A DNA stretch of 64,000 nucleotides from Gracilimonas sp040882225 (GTDB taxonomy: Bacteria > Bacteroidota > Rhodothermia > Balneolales > Balneolaceae), in contig JBBEBR010000022.1 in the NCBI GenBank assembly GCA_040882225.1, forward strand, positions 496,001 through 560,000, written 5' to 3'. Shown here one piece after another: positions 32,761 to 41,622 of this stretch (position 1 is the first letter of the stretch; each line of letters starts with the position of its first letter). Position numbers and translations under genes: made by a program. Under the pieces are notes generated by a model. It was given only the letters and a program-made list of their open reading frames with translations. It did not search any database and was not told where the DNA came from.

Positions 32761-35700
32761 TCACTTAATAAGGGTAAGTTTTTTGACAATACGATTATTT
32801 TGTGCCTGGAAAATCGCAAAGTAAACACCACTGGCCATTGAGTTAGCATTCCAATTAACTCTATGATACCCAGCGGGATAACGATCATTAACAAGTGTGG
32901 CGGCCTTTCGGCCAAGGATATCAAATATATTTATTGACACCGGGCCTTCAAGAGGTGTCGCAAACTCAAAAGTAGTTTGGGCATTAAAAGGATTAGGATA
33001 ATTATTTGATAGTTGAAAAGTATCTGGCAGCCCTTCAGCGTCGTCACCCGGTTCTATTCTCAGTACAAATCGGGCATTTTGAGCCTTTGCTTTAGATTTA
33101 GTTACTAACTTATAGGAGGCAGGAGCTTGTTTAGCGGCTGTTTTATTAGAGGAAGCCTGTAATCTAAAACTATAATCATCTGGTTCAAGAAGGCTGAATG
33201 TTTTGTCGAACTGTTTATCAACAAGAGAAATTTCCCATCCAGAAGGTATATTTTCGACACCATTCCAACTTAAATCAACTTCTCCTTCTACGGGTTTGCC
33301 TGAAATAAATCCCCCAATATGAATAGGAATTTCTATAGGAATTCCAAAATTACGGGGCATGTTGTTTATAGCTAATTCCGTCCCGTCTTTTAACAAAGAA
33401 AAAAGTTCCAGGTAGGTGTCCGAATTAAAAGGCAGCAGCCTGTACGCATCAAAACTATCTTTTCCGGTGCTTCCTCCTGAGGAAAATGAGATGTGAGTCA
33501 TTTTTTCCATGCCGGAAGCTTTTAACGCTAATTCGATAACAGGTTCGCCGGCACGTTCTTTTTTAAAAATGCCACCTGTTGTCTTGGAGGTCTTATTCAC
33601 TTTTAGTGAAGGGGAGCCGTTACCATTAGCTTTTACCCAAAAAGCTTGAAATGGAGATACCGTCCCATCTCCGAGCGAGCCTGTTGTTCCGTTCCAAACC
33701 AGATAATCATTTGTGGAAGGATCCCATACATAAATAGCATTATCCATATTCGTTTTGGTCCAGTTGCCATCATCCCAGTCAATGGTTGCCATAAAAGGAT
33801 TTCCCACCAGGTTCCAGCCGGTATCCGCTGAGGCAGAATAGGTAACCGGAAATGTGAAGTCTGTTCCATTTCCATCATTTTCTTCTCCTTGAATTTCTAA
33901 AGTGTCGGGCAAAGCTTGATTATAGCGCCCATCATCGGGAACATCATCAAAAAAGAACACAAAGTACCCGCCGCCTGTAGTAACTGTATTTGAAGCATTG
34001 CCGGGAGCCCTCCAGCGTTGATTATCGGTGCCCGGATAGGTTTCATCATAATAAAGAACGTTGGGTTGCAAGGTATCTCCCGGTTCGGTTCCGGTGCTGT
34101 AAAAAGCTCCTGGATATCCTTGAGTGATTGCGCCATCCAGAAAATCATCAAAGGATGAAATAAGCGGTGCGGAAAGAAGCCGCCATCCACGATTTCCACT
34201 TATTTCTCTCTGCATCCTGATATTTGAAGTGTTCCCCGACTTTTTATTGCTCACAAAACTATTTCCCGAGGCAATAGTTAAAAATCCATTTGTTATAAAA
34301 AGAGTATCAGTTACGGTAAGGTCATTATTCACGATTGCCCCCTCTGGATTATCCAATGTGAAGCTTTTGATATTATTTATGCCATTTATCTCTTGAAGTT
34401 GAGACCCCACTAAATACACTGAGGTATTGATTAAAGTGAAATTGGTTCCCGTTATGTTCCCGCTGAAATTAAAAGTTGAATTGTTGGCAACTAATTCTCC
34501 GGTTACTGTAATATTACCAAGAGCTACTAATTTTGAGCCGGCAGTCATTGTTAGGGTATTTCCAGTTTCGATATTTATTTCAGAGAAAGCTTCCAAATAT
34601 CCATTGCTTGAGATGTTGTTTTGAATATTTAAAATATCTGAAGTGAAATCACCTTCCAAAAACTGGGTTGAACTCCCAATAAGATTGACGACCGATGAAC
34701 CTGATATAAAATTGGATATTTTAGAATCGCCCGCAAGATTTATAATGCTGTTATTCCCCGAAAAACTGCCTAAGCCTGATATTTCCGAATTAATTGTGAT
34801 TTCACGGCCTGTGACAGCAACATTCCCACCTGATTGTATAGTTAAAAAATCAATAACCGGATCTTCACCATCAATAATCGGATAATATGTGGCACCGCTT
34901 TCTACAATAATTACCTGGCCTGTTGCGGGAAGCGATCCCAAGCTCCAGTTGCCGGCAGTACCCCAATCTGTACGGGATGCAGGATTTCCACCGCCCTCTC
35001 CCTGCCACACATTGAATTGTGTGATCACAACTTGAGCATTATCAGTGATAACTTCAGAATTTACAGTTCCGGTAATAGTTGCTGTTGTGGATGCCAGCCC
35101 GGCAGTTAAAGTGGCTGAATAGGTTCCATTTAAGTTATCTGTAACACTACTCAGGCTTCCCGATGTTGAACTTAGGGTAACGGCATCTCCTCCGGTAGAA
35201 AGATTATTCCCATAGGAATCTTTTAGTTGTACAGTAATGGTTGCATTATCAATGCCATCATTTTGAAGGTAGCTTTGGGATGAGGTTATGGTTGAAGTTG
35301 TTTCGTCAGCAACATTGGGATTTACTATAAAACTATTGCTGCTTCCTGTTTCGGTTGAAGCAGATTTTCGGGCAGAAATTGTTGTGGGCCCAATAGATGT
35401 GATCGTAACTGCATGGGCCAAAAGTACACCATTGCTAAAAGTAGCTGTTGTGCCACTTCCTGAGAATAGAGTGCCGGTTGAGGTAATATTTACAGTTGAT
35501 CCGGTTCCATTAAATGTAGTTACAATATTATTGAAAGCATCTTTGGCAGTAATCTTAATGTTGAAAGGCGTTCCGGCTGTTTGACTGCCAATTGAACCAC
35601 CACCTTCAGTTTCAATCAAAAAAGTAGCAAGTTCATTAAATGTAAAAGTAACTATTGGGTTTCCTGAGGTGATGGGGGAAGAGTTTACCGTTGCTGAAAT

Positions 35701-37722
35701 TTCAGTTGACCCTACATTATTAGGCGCGATGAGAGTTGCAGAATACGTTCCATCAGAATTATCTGTAACGGAAGAAATGGTGCTGGAACCTGTGCCGGAA
35801 ATTTGTACATCATCGCCACCGGAAAGGAGGTTATTTCCAAATTCATCCCGAAGTATTACTGTTATTTGGGTTTCACTGACTCCGTCGGCAATCAGTGTTT
35901 CTTCACTAACGCTAATAGAAGAACTGTCTGCATCCGCCGAAGAAGGATTTACGGTGAAAGTGTTGCTATTCCCGGATTCAGAACCTGAACCATTAGTTGC
36001 TGTTACAGTAACTCCATCTCCTGCTGAAATAAGTTCAACACTATGCGGATCAAAAACCCCATCTACAAAAGGACCCACATTTGTAACAGTTGTTGCTCCG
36101 GAAAACTCACTATTTGTGGTGAGATCCACATTTCCCGTGAAATTATCCCTGCCTTGGTTTCCATCCAATAAACTACCGGCTCCATCAACCGCGGTAATTT
36201 TTAGATTAAAAGGAGAGCCCGCCACTTGATTTGCAATATTTCCGCCCCCACTAATTTCTACCTGAAAACCGGCTAATCTACCTGCGTTTGCAATGGTAAA
36301 GCTATTACTAACTTCAGACGAGTCTAAACCAGCAGCGGATGCAATAATAGTTTTTGGTCCAACCTGATTAAATGAAACGTTGTTAAATGTTACCAATCCA
36401 TTCACATCCGAACTCGAGGTGTTACCACTGATATTACCATCATCTTCACTTGCCATATCAAGAGTTATACTTATTCCGGCTGTATCAACGTAATTAACAA
36501 ACTCATCCACTACTTGTAATTCAATAGGTGGTGTAATAGCCGTGTTTCTGCTTCCATTGCTTGGCTGCACAATAAAAATCAGACTGTCGGCAAGTGCATG
36601 ATCAACTGGAATAGTATTTGAAACTACAGGAGTAAATCCATCAGCTGAGAAAGAAAGATCTATTTCATTTGCAACTGTATGAAATAAATTGGTAAAAGTG
36701 GCTATACCATCATTAACAGTAACGGTGGTATTTCCCTGAAGCGTGCCAGCTCCGGTGTTTCGTGATGCGGTAATTTGGGTAAAGTCATCTCCCGTAAGAA
36801 TGTTTGAGTAAGCATCAAGTATTTCAATGACCGGTTGAATGCTAAATGTAGCTCCGGCGGTAGCATTGGTAGATGGTTGAGTAGAAATGGATAAGATTGA
36901 AGGATCAGAAGGAATTACAGAAATGGTTGCTGATGGGGTAGGAGTGAGTCCACCAAAAGTAGCTCCTACTACAGCCGTTCCCACTAATTCTCCGGTAAAG
37001 ATTGCGCTATTGCCGGATGGTGATAAATCACCACTCACAACACCACCGGTTTCACTTTGCAGCGACCACGTAGCAGTTTCATTTCGTTTGAAATTATTGA
37101 ATTGATCCCGAACATTAGAGTAAACTGTTATTGAAGATCCTGCTTCTACATTCTGGCTACTTACTACCGTTCCAGAACTATTGGAAGCTGATTCTACCCG
37201 TATTTTATTATCAGCACCGGCAACCATTGATACACTGCCATAATTCCGAGTGCCGCCGGGAGCGGAGCTGCCTGCATTTCTAATTTCACCACTTGCAAGG
37301 GGAGTTCCTTGTGCAGGCCTTAATCTAAAACCAGAAAAGGTCAAAGTATGTGGATTATTTGGGGGCGATCCTGCACTGGTTCCCGAAACTGAAAACACTA
37401 TTTCCGACGAGCTTCGGCTGCTGAATGTAACCGTAATCTTGTTACCTTTTGGCTGATCAACCACTACCGAGGGTGCAGTTCCGCCGGTATCCCAAATAAA
37501 ACCACTCGGGGTGCGGAAACGGATATCACCGGGTTGAAGTTGGCCGGGAGAAGTTTCCGTAATAACAGGGCCGGTTAAGGTAGTCCATGTCCCAGTAGCA
37601 AAATTATCTGCAGAAATACCTGTACCACCTGTTGCAGGTGTAACTGTCTGCGCCTGAATGTTCCCGCTAAAGCTCCAAACAAACAGGCCAATAGTAAATA
37701 GGTATGGTAAACTCGCCCTCAT
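32761..37722 (-). CDS. Giant secreted Ig-like (Big_1/invasin-type) adhesin with sorting domain
   Basis: 1653 residues, signal peptide ending IQAQ (residue 25). From about residue 165 to 900 there are consecutive Ig-like domains. At least three have the invasin/Big_1 look, for example near 596-690 (SSSISVSEETLIADGVSETQITVILRD) and 804-895 (SYLQNDGIDNATITVQLKDSYGNNL), each ending SVTDN-DGTYSATL. They alternate with FxIE-x-GG-x-I-x-Q-x-AG-x-PF-x-x-KI-type modules (NIANQVAGSPFNLKITAVD, SIGSQTAGTPFNIKITAKD). A beta-helix-like stretch (about 920-1170), a GWRLLSAPL domain and the sorting domain (about 1570-1653, NNYPNPFNAQTTF...KKLTLIK) follow. It is likely exported by the type IX-like route and used for attachment. 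It is the first gene of the minus-strand surface locus, but may have its own promoter and transcript. Confidence 0.85.
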   Translation of the reverse strand: MRASLPYLFTIGLFVWSFSGNIQAQTVTPATGGTGISADNFATGTWTTLTGPVITETSPGQLQPGDIRFRTPSGFIWDTGGTAPSVVVDQPKGNKITVTFSSRSSSEIVFSVSGTSAGSPPNNPHTLTFSGFRLRPAQGTPLASGEIRNAGSSAPGGTRNYGSVSMVAGADNKIRVESASNSSGTVVSSQNVEAGSSITVYSNVRDQFNNFKRNETATWSLQSETGGVVSGDLSPSGNSAIFTGELVGTAVVGATFGGLTPTPSATISVIPSDPSILSISTQPSTNATAGATFSIQPVIEILDAYSNILTGDDFTQITASRNTGAGTLQGNTTVTVNDGIATFTNLFHTVANEIDLSFSADGFTPVVSNTIPVDHALADSLIFIVQPSNGSRNTAITPPIELQVVDEFVNYVDTAGISITLDMASEDDGNISGNTSSSDVNGLVTFNNVSFNQVGPKTIIASAAGLDSSEVSNSFTIANAGRLAGFQVEISGGGNIANQVAGSPFNLKITAVDGAGSLLDGNQGRDNFTGNVDLTTNSEFSGATTVTNVGPFVDGVFDPHSVELISAGDGVTVTATNGSGSESGNSNTFTVNPSSADADSSSISVSEETLIADGVSETQITVILRDEFGNNLLSGGDDVQISGTGSSTISSVTDNSDGTYSATLIAPNNVGSTEISATVNSSPITSGNPIVTFTFNELATFLIETEGGGSIGSQTAGTPFNIKITAKDAFNNIVTTFNGTGSTVNITSTGTLFSGSGTTATFSNGVLLAHAVTITSIGPTTISARKSASTETGSSNSFIVNPNVADETTSTITSSQSYLQNDGIDNATITVQLKDSYGNNLSTGGDAVTLSSTSGSLSSVTDNLNGTYSATLTAGLASTTATITGTVNSEVITDNAQVVITQFNVWQGEGGGNPASRTDWGTAGNWSLGSLPATGQVIIVESGATYYPIIDGEDPVIDFLTIQSGGNVAVTGREITINSEISGLGSFSGNNSIINLAGDSKISNFISGSSVVNLIGSSTQFLEGDFTSDILNIQNNISSNGYLEAFSEINIETGNTLTMTAGSKLVALGNITVTGELVANNSTFNFSGNITGTNFTLINTSVYLVGSQLQEINGINNIKSFTLDNPEGAIVNNDLTVTDTLFITNGFLTIASGNSFVSNKKSGNTSNIRMQREISGNRGWRLLSAPLISSFDDFLDGAITQGYPGAFYSTGTEPGDTLQPNVLYYDETYPGTDNQRWRAPGNASNTVTTGGGYFVFFFDDVPDDGRYNQALPDTLEIQGEENDGNGTDFTFPVTYSASADTGWNLVGNPFMATIDWDDGNWTKTNMDNAIYVWDPSTNDYLVWNGTTGSLGDGTVSPFQAFWVKANGNGSPSLKVNKTSKTTGGIFKKERAGEPVIELALKASGMEKMTHISFSSGGSTGKDSFDAYRLLPFNSDTYLELFSLLKDGTELAINNMPRNFGIPIEIPIHIGGFISGKPVEGEVDLSWNGVENIPSGWEISLVDKQFDKTFSLLEPDDYSFRLQASSNKTAAKQAPASYKLVTKSKAKAQNARFVLRIEPGDDAEGLPDTFQLSNNYPNPFNAQTTFEFATPLEGPVSINIFDILGRKAATLVNDRYPAGYHRVNWNANSMASGVYFAIFQAQNNRIVKKLTLIK

Positions 37723-37916
37723 TTTCTACCGAATAATACTGTTGATGAAATTTTGATAATTTTTATCGAATGATCTTTCGTTAATAAGCTAAAAAACCTT
37801 CCAATACAAATTACAATAGAATCTGTTAATGATAGAATACCTAAAGATTTAGAATTCTATACCTGTATGTACTTAAAGTTTTATATTTTTAGACAGAATA
37901 TAAACTAAAGATAATC

Positions 37917-38618
37917 ATGAAAGGCGTAATACTTGCAGGTGGAACAGGTTCCCGGTTGTATCCATTAACCAAAGTTACTAATAAGCACTTACTGCCCATT
38001 GGCGACAAGCCGATGATTTACCACCCCATCGAAAAACTCACGGAGGTTGGTATTGAGGAAATTCTCATCGTTACCGGCACCGACCATATGGGAGATGTGG
38101 TGAATCTGCTGGGATCGGGGAAGGATTTCGGTTGCCGTTTCACCTATAAAGTGCAGGATGAAGCCGGTGGAATTGCACAAGCGCTTGGACTGGCTGAAAA
38201 TTTTGCTGGAAACGAACCGGTTGTTGTTATTTTGGGTGATAATATTTTTGAAGCTTCACTAAAGGAAGCCGTTGACAACTATGATGGTTCTGGTGCTCAA
38301 ATTCTTATTCAGGAAGTACCTGATCCTAAAAGATATGGCGTAGCCGAATTAGAAGGCGATAATGTGATGTCGATTGAAGAAAAACCGGAAAAACCGAAAT
38401 CGAATTTTGCGGTTACGGGTATTTACTTTTTTGATGCAAAAGTATTTGAATGTATCAGAAATCTGAAACCCTCAGGGAGGGGAGAACTCGAAATCACGGA
38501 TGTAAATAATTTTTATATCAGTCAGGGAAAAATGAAATGCTCGGAGTTAAAAGGCTGGTGGACCGACGCCGGAACCCCGGAGTCTTACCGCATTGCCAAC
38601 GAATTGATTCGGAGCTAA
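37917..38618 (+). CDS. rmlA: Glucose-1-phosphate thymidylyltransferase, short form
   Basis: 233 residues; first step of dTDP-L-rhamnose synthesis (glucose-1-phosphate + dTTP). The nucleotide-binding signature GVILAGGTGSRLYPLT is at residues 3-18, with NKHLLPIGDKPMIYHPI, VVVILGDNIFE and EEKPEKPKSNFAVTGIYFFD following. It is shorter than the classical RmlA (about 290 aa), lacking the C-terminal allosteric region, like the short class found in many bacteria and archaea. It begins an rmlA-D-C-B unit with 1-base gaps. Upstream (37723-37916) there is A/T-rich divergent promoter space; nothing else was seen in it. Confidence 0.9.
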   Translation: MKGVILAGGTGSRLYPLTKVTNKHLLPIGDKPMIYHPIEKLTEVGIEEILIVTGTDHMGDVVNLLGSGKDFGCRFTYKVQDEAGGIAQALGLAENFAGNEPVVVILGDNIFEASLKEAVDNYDGSGAQILIQEVPDPKRYGVAELEGDNVMSIEEKPEKPKSNFAVTGIYFFDAKVFECIRNLKPSGRGELEITDVNNFYISQGKMKCSELKGWWTDAGTPESYRIANELIRS

Positions 38619-38619
38619 G

Positions 38620-39477
38620 ATGCGCTTTTTAATTACCGGTGGAAATGGGCAGCTTGGTAGGGAATGGGGAGATTTTCTGACATCGCAAAAAGCAGACTTT
38701 GAAGCTTTTTCCTCCTCTGATCTTGACATCACAAATAAAGAAGAAGTAGAGAAAAAATTGACATCCTTTAAGCCGGATGTGCTCATAAATTGCGCTGCAT
38801 ATACTAAAGTCGATATGGCAGAAGATGAGGAAGAACAGGCTTTTTTGGTGAATGCGAAAGCTGTTGATTTACTTGCGGAAATTTGTGCGGCGAACAACAT
38901 CAAGCTGGTACATTATTCTACCGATTATGTTTTTGCTGGAACAAAAGAAGATCATCAGGTTCTTGAAGATGGGTACCCTGAAGATCATGAGAAAAATCCA
39001 GTGAATGTTTATGGTGCAAGTAAACTGGCTGGCGAGACTGCCATTCTCAAATCTGGGTGTGATTTTTTGCTGATTCGCGTTTCCTGGCTTTGTGGCCAAT
39101 ATGGGCATAATTTTGTGAAAACTATGTTAAACTTAGCTGAAACACGAGATGCTTTAAATGTGGTAAACGACCAATTTGGAAGCCCTACTTTTGCGGAAAA
39201 TGTAGTGGAGAACACATTCCATCTTCTTCAGGAAAAACAATCGGGAATTTTTCACTTAAGCTCTTTGGGCAAGGCTACATGGTATGATTTCGCGTCGGAG
39301 ATATTTCAGCAGAAAAAAATGGATATATCCGTTCATCCGGTAGATTCTTCTCAATTTCCCACCAAAGCAACGCGGCCGGCTTTCTCCCTGTTAAGTACTA
39401 AAAAAATTGCTAACATCCCCGGCGTTTCCCTTGTGCATTGGAAGACAGGTTTAACTAAACTATTGAAACAGATTTAG
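38620..39477 (+). CDS. rmlD: dTDP-4-dehydrorhamnose reductase
   Basis: 285 residues; last step of dTDP-L-rhamnose formation (NADPH-dependent reduction). The GGNGQLGREW dinucleotide loop is at residues 7-16, INCAAYTKVDMAEDEEEQAFLVNAKAV and HYSTDYVFAGTKEDH follow, and the catalytic YGASKLAGE (Tyr, Lys) is near residue 130. The C-terminal RPAFSLLSTKKI matches the RPxxSxL motif of the family. It starts two bases after rmlA and is followed by rmlC at a 1-base gap, so the genes are co-transcribed. Confidence 0.94.
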   Translation: MRFLITGGNGQLGREWGDFLTSQKADFEAFSSSDLDITNKEEVEKKLTSFKPDVLINCAAYTKVDMAEDEEEQAFLVNAKAVDLLAEICAANNIKLVHYSTDYVFAGTKEDHQVLEDGYPEDHEKNPVNVYGASKLAGETAILKSGCDFLLIRVSWLCGQYGHNFVKTMLNLAETRDALNVVNDQFGSPTFAENVVENTFHLLQEKQSGIFHLSSLGKATWYDFASEIFQQKKMDISVHPVDSSQFPTKATRPAFSLLSTKKIANIPGVSLVHWKTGLTKLLKQI

Positions 39478-39478
39478 A

Positions 39479-40024
39479 ATGAATTTATTAGAAACTCGAA
39501 TTCCCGACGTGAGGTTAATCGAACCCAAAGTGTTCGAAGATGACAGAGGTTATTTTTATGAATCGTATCGTGAATCGGTGCTGAAAGATGCCGGTATAAA
39601 TGAAATTTTTGTTCAGGATAATGTTTCTAAATCTTACCAAAACACTATTCGGGGTTTGCATTATCAAGTGGAAAATCCCCAAGCTAAATTAGTACAATGT
39701 TTGAAGGGTTCTATTCTGGATGTGGCTATAGATTTGCGCCAAAAATCAGAGACTTTTGGTAATTATGTAGCCATCAAACTCTCTGATGCCAACAAATGCA
39801 TGTTGTATATTCCCAAAGGCTTCGCACATGGTTTTTCTGTGCTTTCTGATGAAGCCGTTGTTAGCTACAAGTGCTCGGATTATTATAATCAGGCAGGCGA
39901 AAGAGGCCTCCGTTGGGATGATCCTCTAATCAGGATTCCATGGGATGTGGCACGACCGATACTTTCTGAAAAAGACCGCAAGCTTCCATTGTTTTCATCA
40001 CTTAAAAAAGAGGATCTGTTTTAA
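39479..40024 (+). CDS. rmlC: dTDP-4-dehydrorhamnose 3,5-epimerase
   Basis: 181 residues, the normal length. Cupin-fold epimerase acting on dTDP-4-keto-6-deoxyglucose. Conserved blocks in order: EPKVFEDDRGYFYESY, QDNVSKSYQNTIRGLHYQ (with the catalytic His), KLVQCLKGSILDVAIDLR, YIPKGFAHGF and LRWDDPLIRIPW. The stop overlaps the rmlB start by one base (TAATG), implying coupling. Confidence 0.96.
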   Translation: MNLLETRIPDVRLIEPKVFEDDRGYFYESYRESVLKDAGINEIFVQDNVSKSYQNTIRGLHYQVENPQAKLVQCLKGSILDVAIDLRQKSETFGNYVAIKLSDANKCMLYIPKGFAHGFSVLSDEAVVSYKCSDYYNQAGERGLRWDDPLIRIPWDVARPILSEKDRKLPLFSSLKKEDLF

Positions 40025-41025
40025 TGCGAGTTATTGTAACCGGAGGAGCCGGCTTTATCGGTTCAAATTTCATTTTACGCATGATTGAGAAACACCCTGA
40101 TTGGGAAATTTACAATTTGGATAAACTTACCTATGCCTCAGATCCTTCATTCCTGAAGCCCCTCAAAGATTCAGAGCAATATCATTTTAAAAAAGTAGAC
40201 TTGGTGAACCGCGATGAGGTGCACGATGTGGTGCATAGTTTTAAGCCGGAAGGAGTTTTTCATCTGGCTGCCGAATCGCATGTAGATAATTCAATTCAGG
40301 GGCCTGAGCCGTTTATTCAGTCAAATATTGTGGGCACATTTAATATTCTGGAAGAATGCCGGCAGTTGTGGAAACAGGATGAAAAAAACTGGAAAAACAA
40401 TTGCTTTCTGCATGTTTCTACCGATGAAGTGTATGGCGAATTGGAGGACGATGGGCTGTTCAAAGAAACCACTCCATATGCGCCAAAATCCCCTTATTCA
40501 GCTTCCAAAGCGGGTAGTGATATGATTGTCCGCGCTTATTTTCATACTTATGGGATGAATGTGGTTACCACAAATTGTTCAAATAACTACGGGCCACATC
40601 AGCATGATGAAAAGTTGATTCCTACGGTTATTAGAAATGCCGTTAACCATGATAAAATTCCGGTTTATGGGAAAGGTGAAAATGTCCGGGACTGGCTGTT
40701 TGTACACGATCATTGCGAGGCACTGGATGTGGCTTTCAGAAAGGGAAAAGCAGGTGAAACCTACAATATTGGCGGTAATAATGAGTGGAAAAATTTAGAC
40801 CTGGTGCATAAAATTTGCGATATCTTGAACGAGGAAATTGGTGAGGGGCCAGGTGGCGATTACAAGAATCTTATCACGTTTGTAACGGATCGATTAGGCC
40901 ACGATTTTCGCTACGCGATTGATGCATCAAAAATAAAAAATGAACTTGGCTGGGAGCCTTCTCGGGATTTTGAAGGAATGCTGCGAGAGACGGTTCGATG
41001 GTATGTGAAGAAGTACGGGGAGTGA
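40024..41025 (+). CDS. rmlB: dTDP-glucose 4,6-dehydratase
   Basis: 333 residues. Converts dTDP-glucose to dTDP-4-keto-6-deoxyglucose with bound NAD. GGAGFIGSNF is at residues 7-16, YNLDKLTYASDPSFL and HLAAESHVDNSI follow, and catalytic STDEVYGEL and YSASKAGSDMIVRAY carry Thr/Asp/Glu and Tyr/Lys. NCSNNYGPHQHDEKLIPT and NVRDWLFVHDHCEAL are further family marks. It is last in the rmlADCB unit. The A/T-rich inverted element at 41031-41108 follows its stop and may end the transcript. Confidence 0.96.
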   Translation: MRVIVTGGAGFIGSNFILRMIEKHPDWEIYNLDKLTYASDPSFLKPLKDSEQYHFKKVDLVNRDEVHDVVHSFKPEGVFHLAAESHVDNSIQGPEPFIQSNIVGTFNILEECRQLWKQDEKNWKNNCFLHVSTDEVYGELEDDGLFKETTPYAPKSPYSASKAGSDMIVRAYFHTYGMNVVTTNCSNNYGPHQHDEKLIPTVIRNAVNHDKIPVYGKGENVRDWLFVHDHCEALDVAFRKGKAGETYNIGGNNEWKNLDLVHKICDILNEEIGEGPGGDYKNLITFVTDRLGHDFRYAIDASKIKNELGWEPSRDFEGMLRETVRWYVKKYGE

Positions 41026-41030
41026 TTAAA

Positions 41031-41108
41031 GATTCAAAATTATAGATTCAAAATTACTTCGTGACGGCAATCTAAATTTTAATCTTGAATTTTAAATTTT
41101 TAATTCTA
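41031..41108. repeat. A/T-rich intergenic inverted repeat, copy A
   Basis: GATTCAAAATT appears twice (beginning near 41032 and 41045) and is answered by AATCTAAATTTTAATCTTGAATTTTAA on the other arm. The element ends TTTAATTCTAA. Its inverse resembles the sequence at 59694-59743, which shares ATTAAAAATT and ATTCAAGATT. Probably a dispersed intergenic hairpin family. Confidence 0.45.
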
Positions 41109-41119
41109 AAGCGAAGATA

Positions 41120-41593
41120 ATGAGCAATAGAAACTACTGGTTAATGAAATCGGAACCGGAAGCTTATAGTATTAATGACCTGGAACGGGATAAAGTTGTA
41201 CCGTGGGATGGTGTCCGAAATTATGCCGCCCGAAACTTTATGCGAGATGAAATGAATATCGGCGATGGGGTTATTTTTTATCACTCCAGAATTTCACCGC
41301 CCGAAATAGTTGGAACTATGGAAGTAGCAAGTGAACCTTATCCTGATCCCCTTCAATTTGATCCCAATTCAAAATACTTCGATGAAAAAAGCAGCGAAGA
41401 AAATCCCACCTGGAAGCTTGTGGATGTGAAATTTATTCAGAAGTTTGATAAACCTGTCACCCGCGAAGAGATGAAAAAGGAATCTGCGTTAGATAAGATG
41501 GAGCTTTTTCGCCTTGCCCGGCATTCAATAACACCGGTTACCGAAGCTGAATGGAAAAAGATTCATGAAATGGCTGGAGCTGCTTTAAAGTAA
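41120..41593 (+). CDS. EVE-domain protein
   Basis: 157 residues, a stand-alone EVE domain (PUA-like fold) of about 150 aa. The signature YWLMKSEPEAYSINDLERD...WDGVRNYAARNFMRDEM is at residues 6-46, and GDGVIFYHSRISPPEIVGTMEVASEPYPD follows. EVE domains bind modified bases in nucleic acid; single-domain members are widespread, and their cellular role is not settled. It is a single gene between the rml unit and the convergent PBP1A gene. The start is set by ATG after GCGAAGATA; no strong ribosome site. Confidence 0.92.
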   Translation: MSNRNYWLMKSEPEAYSINDLERDKVVPWDGVRNYAARNFMRDEMNIGDGVIFYHSRISPPEIVGTMEVASEPYPDPLQFDPNSKYFDEKSSEENPTWKLVDVKFIQKFDKPVTREEMKKESALDKMELFRLARHSITPVTEAEWKKIHEMAGAALK

Positions 41594-41622
41594 ATCCATC
41601 AAAAAAGAAAAGAAGGGGTGTT

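Noticed and set aside
35669..36229. 186-aa open frame opposite the adhesin
   Set aside because: Low-complexity Ser/Thr/Gly/Asn coding on the other strand produces long antisense frames. The Pro/Ser/Val-rich product is not gene-like.
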